From Bacteroidetes bacterium GWF2_33_16 (GTDB taxonomy: Bacteria; Bacteroidota; Bacteroidia; Bacteroidales; UBA12077), in contig MEOE01000018.1 of NCBI GenBank assembly GCA_001768565.1, positions 37,736 to 101,735 of the forward strand: a DNA stretch of 64,000 bases, written 5' to 3'. The position numbers were made by a program, and so were the translations under genes. The number at the start of each line of letters is the position of its first letter. The stretch's first letter is position 1. Shown piece after piece: positions 1 through 6,850 of this stretch. A model generated the notes under the pieces. The model was not told the DNA's origin. It saw nothing but the letters and a program-made list of their open reading frames with translations, and ran no database searches.

Positions 1-770
1 TCATCTTTTGTCCATTCGCCTTTAATAAGTGCCACATGTTCTAGTCCATTGGATTTTTGCAAATAAGGAATTAGATCAAAGATGCCATATTCGGTTGGCA
101 GTTTAACTCTTACACCTCGTTCAATAAGACTTTCTTCTTTTAAACGATATTTTATAAGATCAGCTATAGATATTATTTTAAGATCAAACTTTTTAGCTAT
201 TTCAAAAAGTTGAGGCAATCTGGCCATAGTGCCATCTTCGTTCATAATCTCAACAAGAGCTCCACCGGGCTTTAAACCAGCAAGTCGGGTAAGGTCAACA
301 ACAGCTTCCGTATGTCCGGCTCTTCGAATTACACCTCTTTGGCGGGCTTTGAGTGGAAAAATATGTCCTGGTCGAGCAAGATCTTCAGGTTTTGTCTCGG
401 GATCAACTAATGCCTTAATAGTTTTTGCACGATCAGATACAGATATTCCGGTTGAACATCCTTGTCCAAGTAAATCTACAGAAACAGTAAATGGGGTGGC
501 GTGCAAAGCGGTATTATTGCCTACCATAAGCTCTAGCTCAAGTTCTTTACAGCGATCTTCAGGTAGAGGCGTGCAAATTAATCCACGGCCATGTGTGGCC
601 ATAAAATTAACTATTTCAGGAGTAATAAGTTCTGCCGCTACAACAAAATCGCCTTCGTTCTCACGGTCTTCATCATCAACAACAATAAGTACTTTCCCTG
701 CTTTAATCTCTTCAATAGCCTCTTCAATTGTATTAAGCTTTTGTTGATGTGTATCCTTATTTGTAGACAT
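1..770 (-). CDS. ribBA: Bifunctional 3,4-dihydroxy-2-butanone 4-phosphate synthase / GTP cyclohydrolase II, 3' end outside window
   Basis: Two early enzymes of riboflavin synthesis fused in one cytoplasmic protein. RibB makes dihydroxybutanone phosphate from ribulose 5-phosphate, and RibA opens GTP. Reading the minus strand from the ATG at 770 gives the RibB signature [11 protein letters not shown] near residue 32, then [31 protein letters not shown] and [11 protein letters not shown]. After about residue 200 the RibA domain begins ([12 protein letters not shown]), and the window ends about 55 residues later, so most of RibA including its zinc cysteines is not visible. The gene has its own -7-like element at 799-806, separated from the glycosyltransferase upstream by 84 bases. 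In Bacteroidota ribBA often follows an LptF/G permease gene; here two glycosyltransferases lie between them. The family call is certain; intactness of RibA cannot be judged. Confidence 0.96.
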   Translation of the reverse strand, partial: MSTNKDTHQQKLNTIEEAIEEIKAGKVLIVVDDEDRENEGDFVVAAELITPEIVNFMATHGRGLICTPLPEDRCKELELELMVGNNTALHATPFTVSVDLLGQGCSTGISVSDRAKTIKALVDPETKPEDLARPGHIFPLKARQRGVIRRAGHTEAVVDLTRLAGLKPGGALVEIMNEDGTMARLPQLFEIAKKFDLKIISIADLIKYRLKEESLIERGVRVKLPTEYGIFDLIPYLQKSNGLEHVALIKGEWTKD

Positions 771-798
771 GTTGCAACTATTAATTAAAAATCTTTTG

Positions 799-806
799 CA
801 AAAGTA
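799..806 (-). promoter_or_regulatory. -7 promoter element for ribBA
   Basis: On the minus strand this reads TACTTTTG, matching the Bacteroidota -7 consensus TAnnTTTG, 28 bases before the ribBA start. No good -33 TTG is visible at the right spacing, so the call rests on the -7 box alone. Confidence 0.45.
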
Positions 807-854
807 TAATAAGAGTTGTTAAATAACTAAAATATTGAGTATAAATTAAAGTTT

Positions 855-2024
855 TTAACCTCTTTTTGCTCGTTCCCAGTTAATAGGTTGCGATTGCTTT
901 AAAAATCTGAGAAATCCTATTATCAATGAATAATTCATTACAAAAAAATAATATGGAGCAAAAATCAATTTAATTCTTATTTTTTTCGATTGAAACAAAA
1001 ACCCTGCAAGTACCATCAAATAAAAAAATACTTGAATAAAAAGTAGCATAGAATAGATTTCTGATTGGGATTGATAGTAAGTTAACATTATATTTAAAAT
1101 AAAAAGGAGAGGAAGTGATAATGGTATAATAGTCCAACGAATTACTTTATGAGAGATATATTGAAAAGTTAAAAATTTATATTTAAATGGATTAAGCAAT
1201 TCTCTCAATCTGAAAAGTGTTTGAAATGCACCAAAAGCAATTCTTGTTTTTCGTTTTAATTCTTCTTTTATGTTCACCGATGCTCTCTCCTCGGCATAAG
1301 CCTCGGAGGTATATTTTATTTTAAATCCTTTTTGAGCAATTCGTAGCGAAATAACAAAATCATCGAGAATAGTATTGTTCTCAATTTCGGAGAATAATTC
1401 GGTGCGAATGGCAAAAAGTTCACCTACTGCCCCAATGGCTGAATTTACTTTAGATTCAGATTTTTTAACTAATGATTCATATTTCCAATATATATTTTCA
1501 CCAGTATTTACTGCATTATCTTTAACAAGTGGGATTATCCTCTTTTCGCCTGCCACACAGCCGGTTTTTTCATTTTTAAATTCCGTAACTATGGCTTTTA
1601 TGCAATTTTTATTCAAAAGTGTGTTTGCATCGGAAAATATAACCAATGGAGTATTAACAAATCTCATTCCGCGGTTCATAGCATGAATCTTTCCTTTGCG
1701 ATCATCCTGATGAAAAATTGTTATTTCTGGATATTTCTTCAACTCATTGTTTGTACCATCTGTTGATCCATCGGTTACCCAAACAAAATGTAATTTATCT
1801 TTTGGATAGTCAAGATCAAATGAGTTTTTAACTTTTTGATGAACAACATCGATTTCGTTAAATGCAGTTACAAAAAGAGTTACATGAGGTTCGAATAATA
1901 AATCACCACTCTCCTTTTTACTGGTAAAAGCATTAATAATAATTGAAATACAGAACATTAATAATGGATATCCAAGATATGAATAGATTAGAAAAGCGAA
2001 TAATATCCAAAATAATATTTCCAT
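855..2024 (-). CDS. Membrane-anchored GT2 family glycosyltransferase
   Basis: A processive-type family 2 glycosyltransferase of 389 residues, likely building a cell-surface polysaccharide or glycolipid at the inner membrane. An N-terminal membrane segment (about residues 3-33) precedes the GT-A domain: VTLFVTAFNEID, the nucleotide-binding VTDGSTDGT, the DxD-type FSDANTLLN, and the acceptor-side LDDFVISLRIAQ. The QxxRW motif of cellulose and hyaluronan synthases is replaced by RKTRIAFGAFQ, as in many bacterial GT2 relatives. Several hydrophobic segments fill the last 100 residues. The start lies one base after the stop of the GT4 gene, so the two are almost certainly co-transcribed and probably act in one pathway. 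The sugar donor and acceptor cannot be read from the sequence. Confidence 0.9.
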   Translation of the reverse strand: MEILFWILFAFLIYSYLGYPLLMFCISIIINAFTSKKESGDLLFEPHVTLFVTAFNEIDVVHQKVKNSFDLDYPKDKLHFVWVTDGSTDGTNNELKKYPEITIFHQDDRKGKIHAMNRGMRFVNTPLVIFSDANTLLNKNCIKAIVTEFKNEKTGCVAGEKRIIPLVKDNAVNTGENIYWKYESLVKKSESKVNSAIGAVGELFAIRTELFSEIENNTILDDFVISLRIAQKGFKIKYTSEAYAEERASVNIKEELKRKTRIAFGAFQTLFRLRELLNPFKYKFLTFQYISHKVIRWTIIPLSLPLLFILNIMLTYYQSQSEIYSMLLFIQVFFYLMVLAGFLFQSKKIRIKLIFAPYYFFVMNYSLIIGFLRFLKQSQPINWERAKRG

Positions 2025-2025
2025 A

Positions 2026-3231
2026 CTAATTATGGATTATAAAGTTTAAAACAGAAATGGCGATTGTATCTATATCATAATCTGTTTTTATTCTGTTTTG
2101 GGCTAATTTACCAAAATTGTTTTGTAATTCTTTATCCTTTAATAATTGTAGCACTGAGGCTGCAAATTTCTCAGGAGTGTTGGCTATTAAAATCTCATTT
2201 TCGTTATATTGTATTCCTTCAATTCCTTTAGATGTTGATACAATTGCTTTTTTCATAGCCATCGCCTCAATTATTTTTACTCTCATTCCACTGCCAGCAA
2301 ATAAGGGAACAATAAATATTCCATCTTGCCTAATAAACTCTAAAGCATTTTCGACATTCCCTAAAAACTGAATTTTATTGTTCGTGAGTTTTTTTACCAG
2401 CCATTTTGGTGCGTTTCTACCTGCAACAAGCAATCTTGCATCTTCAATTTCATTAATAATAATTGGAAGGCAATTACGAATAAACCATAATAATCCATCT
2501 TGGTTTGGAATCCAGTCGAGTGATCCAATGAAAAGGATTGTTGAGCCGCTTTCCTGGTTTGGTTTGTTTGTTATTTTTGGGTTGTAATTATCGGGTTTAA
2601 TTCCAAAAGGAGCAACAAAGCAAGGCTTGTTATTATTTAACTGATGGTAGTAATTTGCATCTATATTGCTTATAGGCAGTAAAATATCATATGTGTTTAT
2701 GTTTTGTATTTCAAACCTTTTTAATCTTCTTGCCAAAATATTATAATACAGTTTCTTACTAATTGATTTCGAAGATTGTGCATTCTCCTGCCAAATATTA
2801 TGCTCAATATTATGTGATCGATAAACTATTTTTCCATGATGGTATTTTCTGATAAGCTCTAAATAGGGCAGGGTATAAAGCCCCTCGAGTTGAATAAAAT
2901 CAAAAGTATTCGTAGTAAGTAGTTGAATAATTTGTTTCGAGAATTTTTCTGAGATAAAACGTACAAGATTATAAGGTTTGTTTGAAAGGAGTAAGTTCAG
3001 GAGCAATTTAACCAACGAGATCCTCGTATTTATTCTAATCCCAATAATTTCGAGATTATTTTTTCTGTAATTTTCAATTTCTTCGGGTCTGTTATAATGC
3101 TTATGAGTAATCATGCTAAGCAGGGTTACCTTGTGTCCCTGATTTAAATATCCTTCAGCCAGATTAAGGATTGCCAGGTTTCCTCCATCGCGCGGGTAAG
3201 TTCCCTTATTAGATATTTGTAGAATATTCAT
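2026..3231 (-). CDS. GT4 family glycosyltransferase
   Basis: A 401-residue GT-B fold transferase. The N-terminal half has the glycine-rich acceptor loop YPRDGGNLAIL (about residues 12-22). The C-terminal half has the family 4 donor site: FIGSLDWIPNQDG around residue 235, then GSGMRVKIIEAMAMKKA and STSKGIEGI, which hold the E-x7-E-like pattern of retaining enzymes. No membrane segment is predicted, so it should be cytoplasmic or peripheral. It starts 2 bases after the LptF/G-type permease stop and ends one base before the GT2 start, giving a tight three-gene unit. This context suggests modification or assembly of an exported lipid-linked glycan, an inference only. The substrate is unknown. Confidence 0.9.
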   Translation of the reverse strand: MNILQISNKGTYPRDGGNLAILNLAEGYLNQGHKVTLLSMITHKHYNRPEEIENYRKNNLEIIGIRINTRISLVKLLLNLLLSNKPYNLVRFISEKFSKQIIQLLTTNTFDFIQLEGLYTLPYLELIRKYHHGKIVYRSHNIEHNIWQENAQSSKSISKKLYYNILARRLKRFEIQNINTYDILLPISNIDANYYHQLNNNKPCFVAPFGIKPDNYNPKITNKPNQESGSTILFIGSLDWIPNQDGLLWFIRNCLPIIINEIEDARLLVAGRNAPKWLVKKLTNNKIQFLGNVENALEFIRQDGIFIVPLFAGSGMRVKIIEAMAMKKAIVSTSKGIEGIQYNENEILIANTPEKFAASVLQLLKDKELQNNFGKLAQNRIKTDYDIDTIAISVLNFIIHN

Positions 3232-3233
3232 CC

Positions 3234-4910
3234 CTAATTTGTAATCTCTGAATCCTTTTTCGAAAAACGGGCAATTAATTTTTTAATCATGGTAAAATAA
3301 GTATCGGAATTAAGAATAACAGAGTCTGTGGTAGCTTTGTATGTAAGGAAAATACCTAATGGCATTAATATGAAGGATGAAATCCACATTCCTATATATG
3401 CTGGCATTACTCCTTCGCGTACAAATTTCTCTCCTGATATCGACAGGATATAATAGAAAATAAACAGTAGTATTGACATTACAACTGGAGTGCCGAAACC
3501 CCCTTTTCGAACAATTGCACCAAGCGGAGCGCCAATAAAAAAGAAAACAAAACAAGCAAATGACAAGGAGAATTTCCGGTGTCTTTCAATTTCATGTCGT
3601 CGTATTCTATCTTGTTTATAGTTAAATGTTTTTTTCGAATTATCTACTGAGTTTTGCGCAGCACGGGCATATGTAAGTGCAAATTTTATTGCTTCGTTTT
3701 TATTTTGTATTGTTAGATTATGAAATGCCGTATCAACATAAAACTTATTTTCATTCGTTTGATTACTCTCTGCTATTAAGAGAGAATCATTTATAGGTTT
3801 TTCGATAAAAGCTGTGTCGTAGCGTTTTTGTATCAAATCCTTTTTCAGATCTGTTTTGATTTTAGTTATTCTGTGTTTATTTCTTTTCTTATGTTCTAAA
3901 AGAGAGTCTCTTTCAGAAATTTCCGGTTTTCTTTCAGTTTCTATAATTGTAGTTGCTTCACCCTTTTTATTATAATCTATATCATTTAGTAACTGATTTT
4001 CTCTTTTAAAGTAGTTGTTCTGCTTTATTGTTATAGCAAAGTTCTTAATCAAATCGTTGTATTCATTATTTAGCGAATCTTCGAAATAAATCAGTTGTTT
4101 TAAATTTAACATTTGAAAGTTATTTTTAAATAACTCTTCATCGGTTCGGCTAAAATCAAGTCCTGTAAGTTCGAAAATTACTACCTGTTTATCGAATATA
4201 TTTCGTTGGAGAGGATGTTTCTTTTCTGTTTTTCGTCGATCTTTTCTAGGTTCGTCCACCTCTTCGTAAGAATAACCATTATATAATGTAAGAATAATGT
4301 TTGATTCATCTGCTGTCATTCTCATATAGCCAGAATCAGCAACAGTAACATATAAATTTTCTTTATTATTCTTATGGTCATAAACCATTATATTTTGGAG
4401 TAGGTTTGTTTTATGGTTTTTCTTTGCAATTTTTATACTGTAACCTTCAATTCCATTGTAAAATATACCTTCTTTAATTTGCAGTTCCGGTCGTTGATGT
4501 TTAACATCATAAATTAGAGCACCCGTTTTTAAATTTGTATATGGAATAACATGATTAGAATAAAAGAAAGCCGATATGCTTAAAATAATTATTAGATAAA
4601 TAAGAGGTGCCATAAAACGTTGTAAAGAGATACCCGCAGATTTTATAGCTGTTAGCTCAAAATTCTCACCTAGGTTACCAAATGTCATAATAGACGAAAG
4701 TAATACTGCTAATGGAAGAGCCATTGGAACAAGCCTTGCAGAAGCATAAACTATAAGTTCTGCAATAACCGTCCATTCCAATCCTTTTCCTGCTAAATCA
4801 TCAATGTATTTCCATAGAAACTGCATTAACAGAATAAACAGCGAGACAAAAAAAGTCATGACCAATGGTCCGAGATATGATTCTAGTATAAACTTATGTA
4901 AGCGCTTCAA
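3234..4910 (-). CDS. LptF/LptG-type permease (YjgP/YjgQ family) with enlarged periplasmic domain
   Basis: Inner-membrane permease of the lipopolysaccharide export ABC transporter family, which passes LPS from the membrane to the periplasmic bridge. Three N-terminal membrane helices (about 13-110) contain FGNLGENFELTAIKSAGIS, the coupling region facing the LptB ATPase. Three more lie near the C-terminus, starting around residue 450 with GAPLGAIVRKGGFG. Between them is a periplasmic part of roughly 340 residues that includes a charged, helix-rich stretch (about 300-440). At 558 residues it is much longer than the roughly 360 of proteobacterial LptF/G; large versions occur in Bacteroidota. The start is TTG at 4910: an in-frame stop lies just upstream and the next ATG is inside the first helix. 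LptF and LptG cannot be told apart here. Confidence 0.9.
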   Translation of the reverse strand: MKRLHKFILESYLGPLVMTFFVSLFILLMQFLWKYIDDLAGKGLEWTVIAELIVYASARLVPMALPLAVLLSSIMTFGNLGENFELTAIKSAGISLQRFMAPLIYLIIILSISAFFYSNHVIPYTNLKTGALIYDVKHQRPELQIKEGIFYNGIEGYSIKIAKKNHKTNLLQNIMVYDHKNNKENLYVTVADSGYMRMTADESNIILTLYNGYSYEEVDEPRKDRRKTEKKHPLQRNIFDKQVVIFELTGLDFSRTDEELFKNNFQMLNLKQLIYFEDSLNNEYNDLIKNFAITIKQNNYFKRENQLLNDIDYNKKGEATTIIETERKPEISERDSLLEHKKRNKHRITKIKTDLKKDLIQKRYDTAFIEKPINDSLLIAESNQTNENKFYVDTAFHNLTIQNKNEAIKFALTYARAAQNSVDNSKKTFNYKQDRIRRHEIERHRKFSLSFACFVFFFIGAPLGAIVRKGGFGTPVVMSILLFIFYYILSISGEKFVREGVMPAYIGMWISSFILMPLGIFLTYKATTDSVILNSDTYFTMIKKLIARFSKKDSEITN

Positions 4911-4988
4911 TCGATTTCATATTTATTGTAAAACGAATACAAAAATAAGTTATTTTGTGAAAAGGATTTTATGAAAAACAAAATTAGA

Positions 4989-5366
4989 TTAAAGACCTAA
5001 GGTTCTTTTTAGGTCGGCGATTTGAGAATTCCATAATTCAATGGTACTTTCTTTCTCGTCATCATCTGCAAAATCAGTAATTACAAGAGCAACATCCCCG
5101 GTAAGTTCATCCTGATTAATTTTAAATTCGAAATAAGTATTTTCAATTTCATCATCAACCCATTTAAAACGAATACATTGGTTTTCTTTTTTAGAAACCA
5201 TTTCGGCTTGCTCTTCGGTTCCTTCCCATCTAAAAGTAAAAATGTTACCTTGAATATTTATATCATCTGCAAACCACTCTGATAATCCTCCTGGAGTTGA
5301 TAATCTGGGAAATAATATTTTGGGAGAAGAATTAAGAGTATATTCTAGTTCGAATTTATTTTTCAT
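4989..5366 (-). CDS. START-like / AHSA1-type domain protein
   Basis: A 125-residue cytoplasmic protein of the small START-fold (SRPBCC) type common in Bacteroidota. Its pattern is a starting beta strand (KFELEYTLNSSP), a helix with the family-like LFPRLSTPGGLSEWFADD, several strands (FTFRWEGTEEQAEM, CIRFKWVDDE), and a long C-terminal helix (STIELWNSQIADLKRTLGL). This fold binds hydrophobic ligands or chaperone partners, but the ligand of this subfamily is not known. It lies 78 bases upstream of the LptF/G gene on the same strand and may be its operon leader. It has no signal peptide. Confidence 0.78.
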   Translation of the reverse strand: MKNKFELEYTLNSSPKILFPRLSTPGGLSEWFADDINIQGNIFTFRWEGTEEQAEMVSKKENQCIRFKWVDDEIENTYFEFKINQDELTGDVALVITDFADDDEKESTIELWNSQIADLKRTLGL

Positions 5367-5459
5367 TTACAAGGTCTTTAATTTTCATCATATTATTGCA
5401 ATATATAAAAAAAAAATAGATTTTTTCGCAATGTGTTTACAAGATAAACCAAAATAATT

Positions 5460-5467
5460 TATATTTG
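5460..5467 (+). promoter_or_regulatory. -7 element upstream of the tRNA-Met locus
   Basis: TATATTTG matches the Bacteroidota -7 consensus and lies 43 bases before the broken first tRNA-Met copy, so a transcript would run through that copy towards the intact one. The -33 region has only TGTTTAC, a poor match. Confidence 0.5.
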
Positions 5468-5510
5468 CAGCCCGAAAGGACAATATGTAGTTCTTAAAAA
5501 TAAATATTTT

Positions 5511-5563
5511 GGCGAGGTAGCTCAGATGCCTGCCTGCCGCAGGCAGGGTTAGAGCGCATGATT
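5511..5563 (+). pseudogene. 5' half of a tRNA-Met(CAT) gene carrying a palindrome in the D-loop
   Basis: The sequence matches the intact tRNA-Met at 5605 from its first base to position 33 (the T before the anticodon), where the match stops abruptly. It differs by a 19-base insertion, CCTGCCTGCCGCAGGCAGG (5529-5547), in the D-loop. The matching 3' half resumes at 6327. The 29 bases ending at GGCGAGG upstream of this copy and of the intact copy are also related, which indicates an old tandem duplication. The half alone cannot form a tRNA. Confidence 0.85.
5529..5547. repeat. Perfect GC-rich 19-bp palindrome inserted in a tRNA D-loop
   Basis: CCTGCCTGC-C-GCAGGCAGG, a 9-bp stem with a one-base centre. 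It sits between AGATG and GTTAGAGC, which are directly joined in the intact tRNA gene. Its composition is very different from the AT-rich surroundings, as with the two palindromes in the 3' half at 6347-6391. Confidence 0.8.
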
Positions 5564-5604
5564 TGTATATATTTTTAAAAAAGTTCTTTATTAATAGAAA
5601 GTAT

Positions 5605-5678
5605 GGCGAGGTAGCTCAGATGGTTAGAGCGCATGATTCATAATCATGAGGTCGCGAGTTCAATTCTCGCTCTCGCTA
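5605..5678 (+). tRNA. tRNA-Met, anticodon CAT (elongator type)
   Basis: A 74-base cloverleaf. The acceptor strand GGCGAGG pairs with TCTCGCT (G-T at both ends), the D-stem is GCTC/GAGC, and the anticodon arm CATGA-TTCATAA-TCATG places CAT at positions 34-36. The variable loop is AGGTC, the T-arm is GCGAG-TTCAATT-CTCGC, and the discriminator is A. The 3' CCA is not encoded. The D-arm and anticodon arm resemble elongator tRNA-Met rather than the initiator or the lysidine-modified tRNA-Ile. This is the only complete tRNA in the window. Confidence 0.95.
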
Positions 5679-5692
5679 CATCAAAACAAACG

Positions 5693-5717
5693 ATCCCGGT
5701 GAACACCGGGATTTTTT
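5693..5717 (+). terminator. Rho-independent terminator after tRNA-Met
   Basis: ATCCCGGTG-AA-CACCGGGAT forms a perfect 9-bp stem with a two-base centre, followed by a run of T. It begins 15 bases after the tRNA. Confidence 0.9.
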
Positions 5718-5771
5718 ATTTACCCAAATGTGAATTAAACCGAAAGGTTTAAATGAGCAGGTGGGTAAATA
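5717..5771. repeat. Nested inverted repeat downstream of tRNA-Met
   Basis: The outer arms TATTTACCCA (5717-5726) and TGGGTAAATA (5762-5771) are perfect complements. They enclose TTAAACC-GAAA-GGTTTAA (5735-5752). No coding function is seen. It may be part of the rearranged tRNA locus. Confidence 0.6.
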
Positions 5772-5841
5772 AAAATTAATTGACAAGAATGTTTGTTTTG
5801 ATGATAGGAATCCCCATGAGAATCACAATAACAAGCTGTTG

Positions 5842-5898
5842 TAATTCTCGCTCTCGCTACAAAGCAAAGCTCTTGTGCTGAAAGCACAGGTTTTTTTT
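5842..5898 (+). pseudogene. tRNA-Met 3'-end remnant with terminator
   Basis: AATTCTCGCTCTCGCTACA repeats the 3' end of the intact tRNA (second half of the T-arm, acceptor strand and following bases). It is followed by the hairpin CTTGTGCT-GAA-AGCACAGG and a T-run (5872-5898). This whole tail is clearly related to 6394-6449, after the tRNA 3' half, so both come from one duplicated tRNA-plus-terminator unit. No tRNA 5' part is attached. Confidence 0.75.
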
Positions 5899-6020
5899 GT
5901 TTTAAATATCCCAAGCTTGCTTGAGGATATAAAAAAATAGAAAGACCTATAAAAAGGCGAAGCCAGATGAGTTTTGCTTTGATAAGTGTTCTTTCATGCA
6001 AATCACAACAGCTTGCAGTT

Positions 6021-6070
6021 GTAATTATCGCTCTCTCTGCAAAAAGCGATCAGTTTTTATGACCGTTTTT
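6021..6070 (+). pseudogene. Degenerate tRNA-Met 3'-end remnant
   Basis: AATTATCGCTCTCTCTGCA is a mutated version of the tRNA 3' end seen at 5660-5680, again followed by a weak hairpin (about 6047-6065) and T-run. A possible decayed 5' part starts near 5956 (GGCGAAGCCAGATGAG). It is more diverged than the other remnants. Confidence 0.5.
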
Positions 6071-6076
6071 TTGTTT

Positions 6077-6084
6077 TATATTTG
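6077..6084 (+). promoter_or_regulatory. -7 element immediately before the GIY-YIG gene
   Basis: TATATTTG ends 4 bases before the ATG at 6089, so transcription from it would start at or near the start codon and give a leaderless message. No clear -33 box is seen. Confidence 0.4.
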
Positions 6085-6088
6085 ATAT

Positions 6089-6376
6089 ATGTTTTACGTA
6101 TATATTCTTTTTTCAGAAAAACTTTCGAAATTTTATATTGGTCAAACCAATAATTTAGAGGAAAGACTTAAAAGGCATAATTCAGGTTACGAAATATTTA
6201 CCTCAAAAGGTACGCCATGGAAACTACTATGGAAGGCAGATAAAGCTACAAGAACAGAAGCAATGGATTTAGAGAAAAAACTAAAAAACTTATCTCAGAA
6301 AAGACTACAGCAATTCATGCAAAAGTATAATCATGAGGTCGCGGGTCCTGACGAGGCAAGCCTGTCAGGATGCTGA
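6089..6376 (+). CDS. Small GIY-YIG nuclease domain protein, C-terminus encoded by tRNA sequence
   Basis: A 95-residue single-domain GIY-YIG protein of the UvrC/URI type common in Bacteroidota. The motif parts are YVY (3-5) and YIG (16-18), followed by R26 and H30 in EERLKRH, and the metal-binding Glu near position 62 in EAMDLEKKLK, so the active site looks complete. Related proteins cut DNA as homing or repair-type nucleases; the target here is unknown. Residues 80-95 (YNHEVAGPDEASLSGC) are read from the 3' half of a tRNA-Met gene and a GC-rich palindrome, so this tail is unlikely to be ancestral. It lies in the segment that separates two halves of a tRNA-Met gene. A nuclease connection with that site is an inference. 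Confidence 0.85.
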   Translation: MFYVYILFSEKLSKFYIGQTNNLEERLKRHNSGYEIFTSKGTPWKLLWKADKATRTEAMDLEKKLKNLSQKRLQQFMQKYNHEVAGPDEASLSGC

Positions 6377-6411
6377 CCGAAGCGTCAGCATTCAATTCTC
6401 GCTCTCGCTAC
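6327..6411 (+). pseudogene. 3' half of a tRNA-Met(CAT) gene carrying two palindromes in the T-arm
   Basis: The match to the intact tRNA starts at anticodon position 35 (ATAATCATGAGG) and runs to the 3' end. It is interrupted by 45 bases (6347-6391) inserted at the start of the T-loop. With the 5' half at 5511-5563 it would make one tRNA-Met lacking only the C of the anticodon. One change, GCGGG for GCGAG, keeps the T-stem pairing through G-T. Its first part overlaps the end of the GIY-YIG gene. Confidence 0.85.
6347..6391. repeat. Two adjacent GC-rich palindromes inserted in a tRNA T-loop
   Basis: The first is CCTGAC-g-AGGC-AA-GCCT-GTCAGG, and the second is ATGCTGAC-cgaagc-GTCAGCAT. Together they fill 45 bases absent from the intact tRNA. 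They resemble the palindrome in the D-loop of the 5' half in type and composition, though not in sequence. Confidence 0.75.
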
Positions 6412-6416
6412 AAAGT

Positions 6417-6449
6417 AAAACCCTTGTGTTAAAAGCACAAGGGTTTTTT
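6417..6449 (+). terminator. Rho-independent terminator after the tRNA 3' half and GIY-YIG gene
   Basis: AAAACCCTTGTG and CACAAGGGTTTT pair around a short loop, followed by T residues. It is closely related to the hairpin at 5872-5898. It may also act on the convergent cupin gene. Confidence 0.85.
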
Positions 6450-6480
6450 GTTTAGGGATTCTGCTTTTAGTGCAAAAACC

Positions 6481-6837
6481 TTATTCCGTTTTAAATTTTA
6501 GAAAATCGCCATCAATAATTACTAATTTAACTCCGTTTTCGGTGCTTGAGCGGTGAGAGCTTAATTCATCTGAAACCACATAGGTCATTCCTTTGGTGAG
6601 AATAGATTTCGAACCATCTTTAAGCTCGCTCACGAACTCGCCTTCTAAACAATGCACAATATGGCCTTTTTCGCACCAATGATCTGCTAAATAGCCTTTT
6701 GAATATTCAACTATTCGAATTCGTAAACCGGGTAATTGAATGGTTTGCCAGAATGCAACACCTGTTACTCCTTTATGTTCTGTTTTTGGAACTATTGTCC
6801 AATCGATAGCTTGGAACGGAATATTTAAGTTATTCAT
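6481..6837 (-). CDS. Small cupin-fold protein
   Basis: A 118-residue single-domain beta-barrel protein. The first conserved cupin stretch is ADHWCEKGHIVHCLEGEF (about residues 58-75), with His, Glu and His positions suited to bind a metal. The second is LTKGMTYVVSDELSSHRSS. The early DHWC cluster resembles a Bacteroidota cupin group named after such a motif, but I am not sure of the match. No signal peptide is present and the substrate is unknown. It starts 14 bases after the NYN-LOTUS gene stop on the same strand, so the two are probably one transcript. Confidence 0.75.
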   Translation of the reverse strand: MNNLNIPFQAIDWTIVPKTEHKGVTGVAFWQTIQLPGLRIRIVEYSKGYLADHWCEKGHIVHCLEGEFVSELKDGSKSILTKGMTYVVSDELSSHRSSTENGVKLVIIDGDFLKFKTE

Positions 6838-6850
6838 AATTTGGGTATCG

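Larger units (their letters stand above)
5564..6326 (+). mobile_element. Segment separating the two halves of a tRNA-Met gene (candidate GIY-YIG cassette)
   Basis: 763 bases lie between tRNA position 33 (ending at 5563) and position 35 (starting at 6327) of one broken tRNA-Met gene; only the first anticodon base is missing. The segment holds an intact tRNA-Met, a hairpin region, two further tRNA 3'-end remnants with terminator-like hairpins, and most of a GIY-YIG nuclease gene. No transposase, integrase or target-site duplication is visible. It could be one insertion, or the leftover of a decayed tandem tRNA array invaded by a nuclease gene. The boundaries are exact; the mobility is inferred. 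Confidence 0.5.

Noticed and set aside
229..747. Long plus-strand frame opposite the beginning of the window
   Set aside because: It is the antisense shadow of ribBA, which has complete RibB motifs on the minus strand.
5735..6001. Minus-strand 88-residue frame in the tRNA locus
   Set aside because: It runs through a tRNA 3'-end remnant and a terminator in antisense, has no recognisable motif, and its composition follows the repeats.
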